Assembly: GCF_001625015.1 (NCBI RefSeq)
Contig: NZ_LVWJ02000014.1
Location: 3,906,001 to 3,970,000, forward strand
Origin: Lewinella sp. 4G2
GTDB lineage: Bacteria; Bacteroidota; Bacteroidia; Chitinophagales; Saprospiraceae
Length of the DNA: 64,000 nt
Direction: 5' to 3'
A program made the position numbers and the translations under genes. The notes under the pieces were generated by a model, which worked only from the letters and a program-made list of their open reading frames with translations, was not told the DNA's origin and did no database searches. Positions 63,504 through 64,000 of this stretch are shown piece after piece (position 1 is the stretch's first letter; every line of letters starts with the position of its first letter).

Positions 63504-64000
63504 ATGCAGACTCATTTTTCACTTGACGCCCTCCCCCGTTTTCGCCGCTCCGTCGTGACGATCGGTAGTTTCGACGGCGTCCACCGCGGCCACCAGCAGC
63601 TGCTGCGGCGCATCGTGAAAATGGCTCAGCACCGGCAGGGGGAATCGATCGTCATCACCTTCGATCCCCACCCCCGCAGCGTCCTCCGGCCCGACGATGA
63701 TTCTTTGCGTTTACTGAGCACCACGGCCGAAAAAGCCAGGTACTGCGCAGAAATGGGCATCGACCACCTAATCGTAGTGCCCTTCACGTTGGACTTCGCC
63801 GGGCAAACCCCGGAAGAGTACATCGATAACTTCCTCGTCCGGTACTGTCAGCCGGAAAGAATCGTGATTGGCTACGACCACCGCTTCGGAAAGGACCGCA
63901 TGGGCGACATCGAATACCTCAGCCACCGGGGCCGCGAAAAGGGCTACGAGGTGATTGAGATTGACGCGCAGGAAGTCAACAACATAACCGTTAGTTCGAC
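63504..64000 (+). CDS. ribF: Bifunctional riboflavin kinase/FAD synthetase RibF, 3' end cut off by window edge
   Basis: Makes FMN from riboflavin and FAD from FMN. The visible 165 codons are the N-terminal FAD-synthetase domain: SVVTIGSFDGVHRGHQQLLRRI (nucleotidyltransferase G-x-FDGVHxGH motif), IVITFDPHPRSVL, PFTLDFAGQTPEEYIDNFLV and IVIGYDHRFGKDRMGDIEYL. The C-terminal riboflavin-kinase domain lies beyond the window. Start ATG at 63504, 10 bp after a good -7 element. Confidence 0.96.
   Translation, partial: MQTHFSLDALPRFRRSVVTIGSFDGVHRGHQQLLRRIVKMAQHRQGESIVITFDPHPRSVLRPDDDSLRLLSTTAEKARYCAEMGIDHLIVVPFTLDFAGQTPEEYIDNFLVRYCQPERIVIGYDHRFGKDRMGDIEYLSHRGREKGYEVIEIDAQEVNNITVSS

Overview
The window is chromosomal DNA of a Bacteroidota bacterium, most likely a marine member of the Saprospiria (Lewinella-like). 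The evidence is a type IX secretion signature (a giant repeat protein with a gliding-motility/type B C-terminal domain, another secreted protein with a type A-like tail, a PorV/PorQ-family barrel), a TonB receptor with a carboxypeptidase-like plug extension, BshC, promoters of the TTG-N19/20-TAnnTTTG kind and little use of Shine-Dalgarno sites. The DNA is moderately GC-rich and densely coding. I see no prophage, CRISPR array or intact insertion sequence.

Layout. 1-1483: MarR regulator and RND-type efflux adaptor (cut by the window edge). 1780-5559: GH31 alpha-glucosidase, riboflavin synthase, RimM. 5818-10072: LVIVD lipoprotein, barrel protein, and an ECF sigma factor overlapping a membrane/barrel protein. 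10156-15252: 1698-residue T9SS adhesin. 15606-18867: peptidase T, hotdog thioesterase, sulfatase. 19477-23808: DEAD-type helicase, DUF433/DUF5615 toxin-antitoxin pair, TruB, GlpK. 23895-30950: BshC, GatC, ABC ATPase, cobalamin adenosyltransferase, 3-hydroxyacyl-CoA dehydrogenase, KdsA, LON-domain protein, HIT protein, GreA. 31157-40218: TonB receptor, T9SS secreted protein and PorV/PorQ barrel on the minus strand. 40677-48178: LacI regulator, PurM, pullulanase, small membrane protein, CPBP protease, PorT-like barrel, RNase D. 48429-54836: AsmA protein, BioA, formylglycine-generating enzyme, agmatine deiminase. 54960-58561: receptor cyclase plus MscS channel with a cyclic-nucleotide-binding-like domain. 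58597-62831: glycosylasparaginase, CutC, TIM-barrel isomerase, RimO. 62832-64000: two tRNA-Leu genes and RibF (cut by the edge).

Two observations stand out. First, a 17-bp sequence, GGCGCTGCCGCAGGTGC, occurs at least 18 times (exact or with one or two changes) on both strands, in genes and between them, usually followed by a purine-rich tract ending in GGG. It is read in several frames inside genes and is over-represented between genes. It behaves like an uptake-signal or REP-type genome-wide motif. Second, the receptor cyclase and the channel at 54960-58561 form a two-gene unit in which both the cyclase substrate residues and the nucleotide-binding cassette of the channel depart from the cAMP/cGMP consensus, suggesting a sensory cyclase-to-channel pathway with an unusual ligand.

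Other threads: glycan use (GH31, pullulanase with LacI regulator nearby, sulfatase and its probable maturation enzyme FGE, glycosylasparaginase), several long hairpins placed directly at stop codons, palindromic TAGTC-type tandem repeats at three gene borders, and a possible structured RNA upstream of the helicase.
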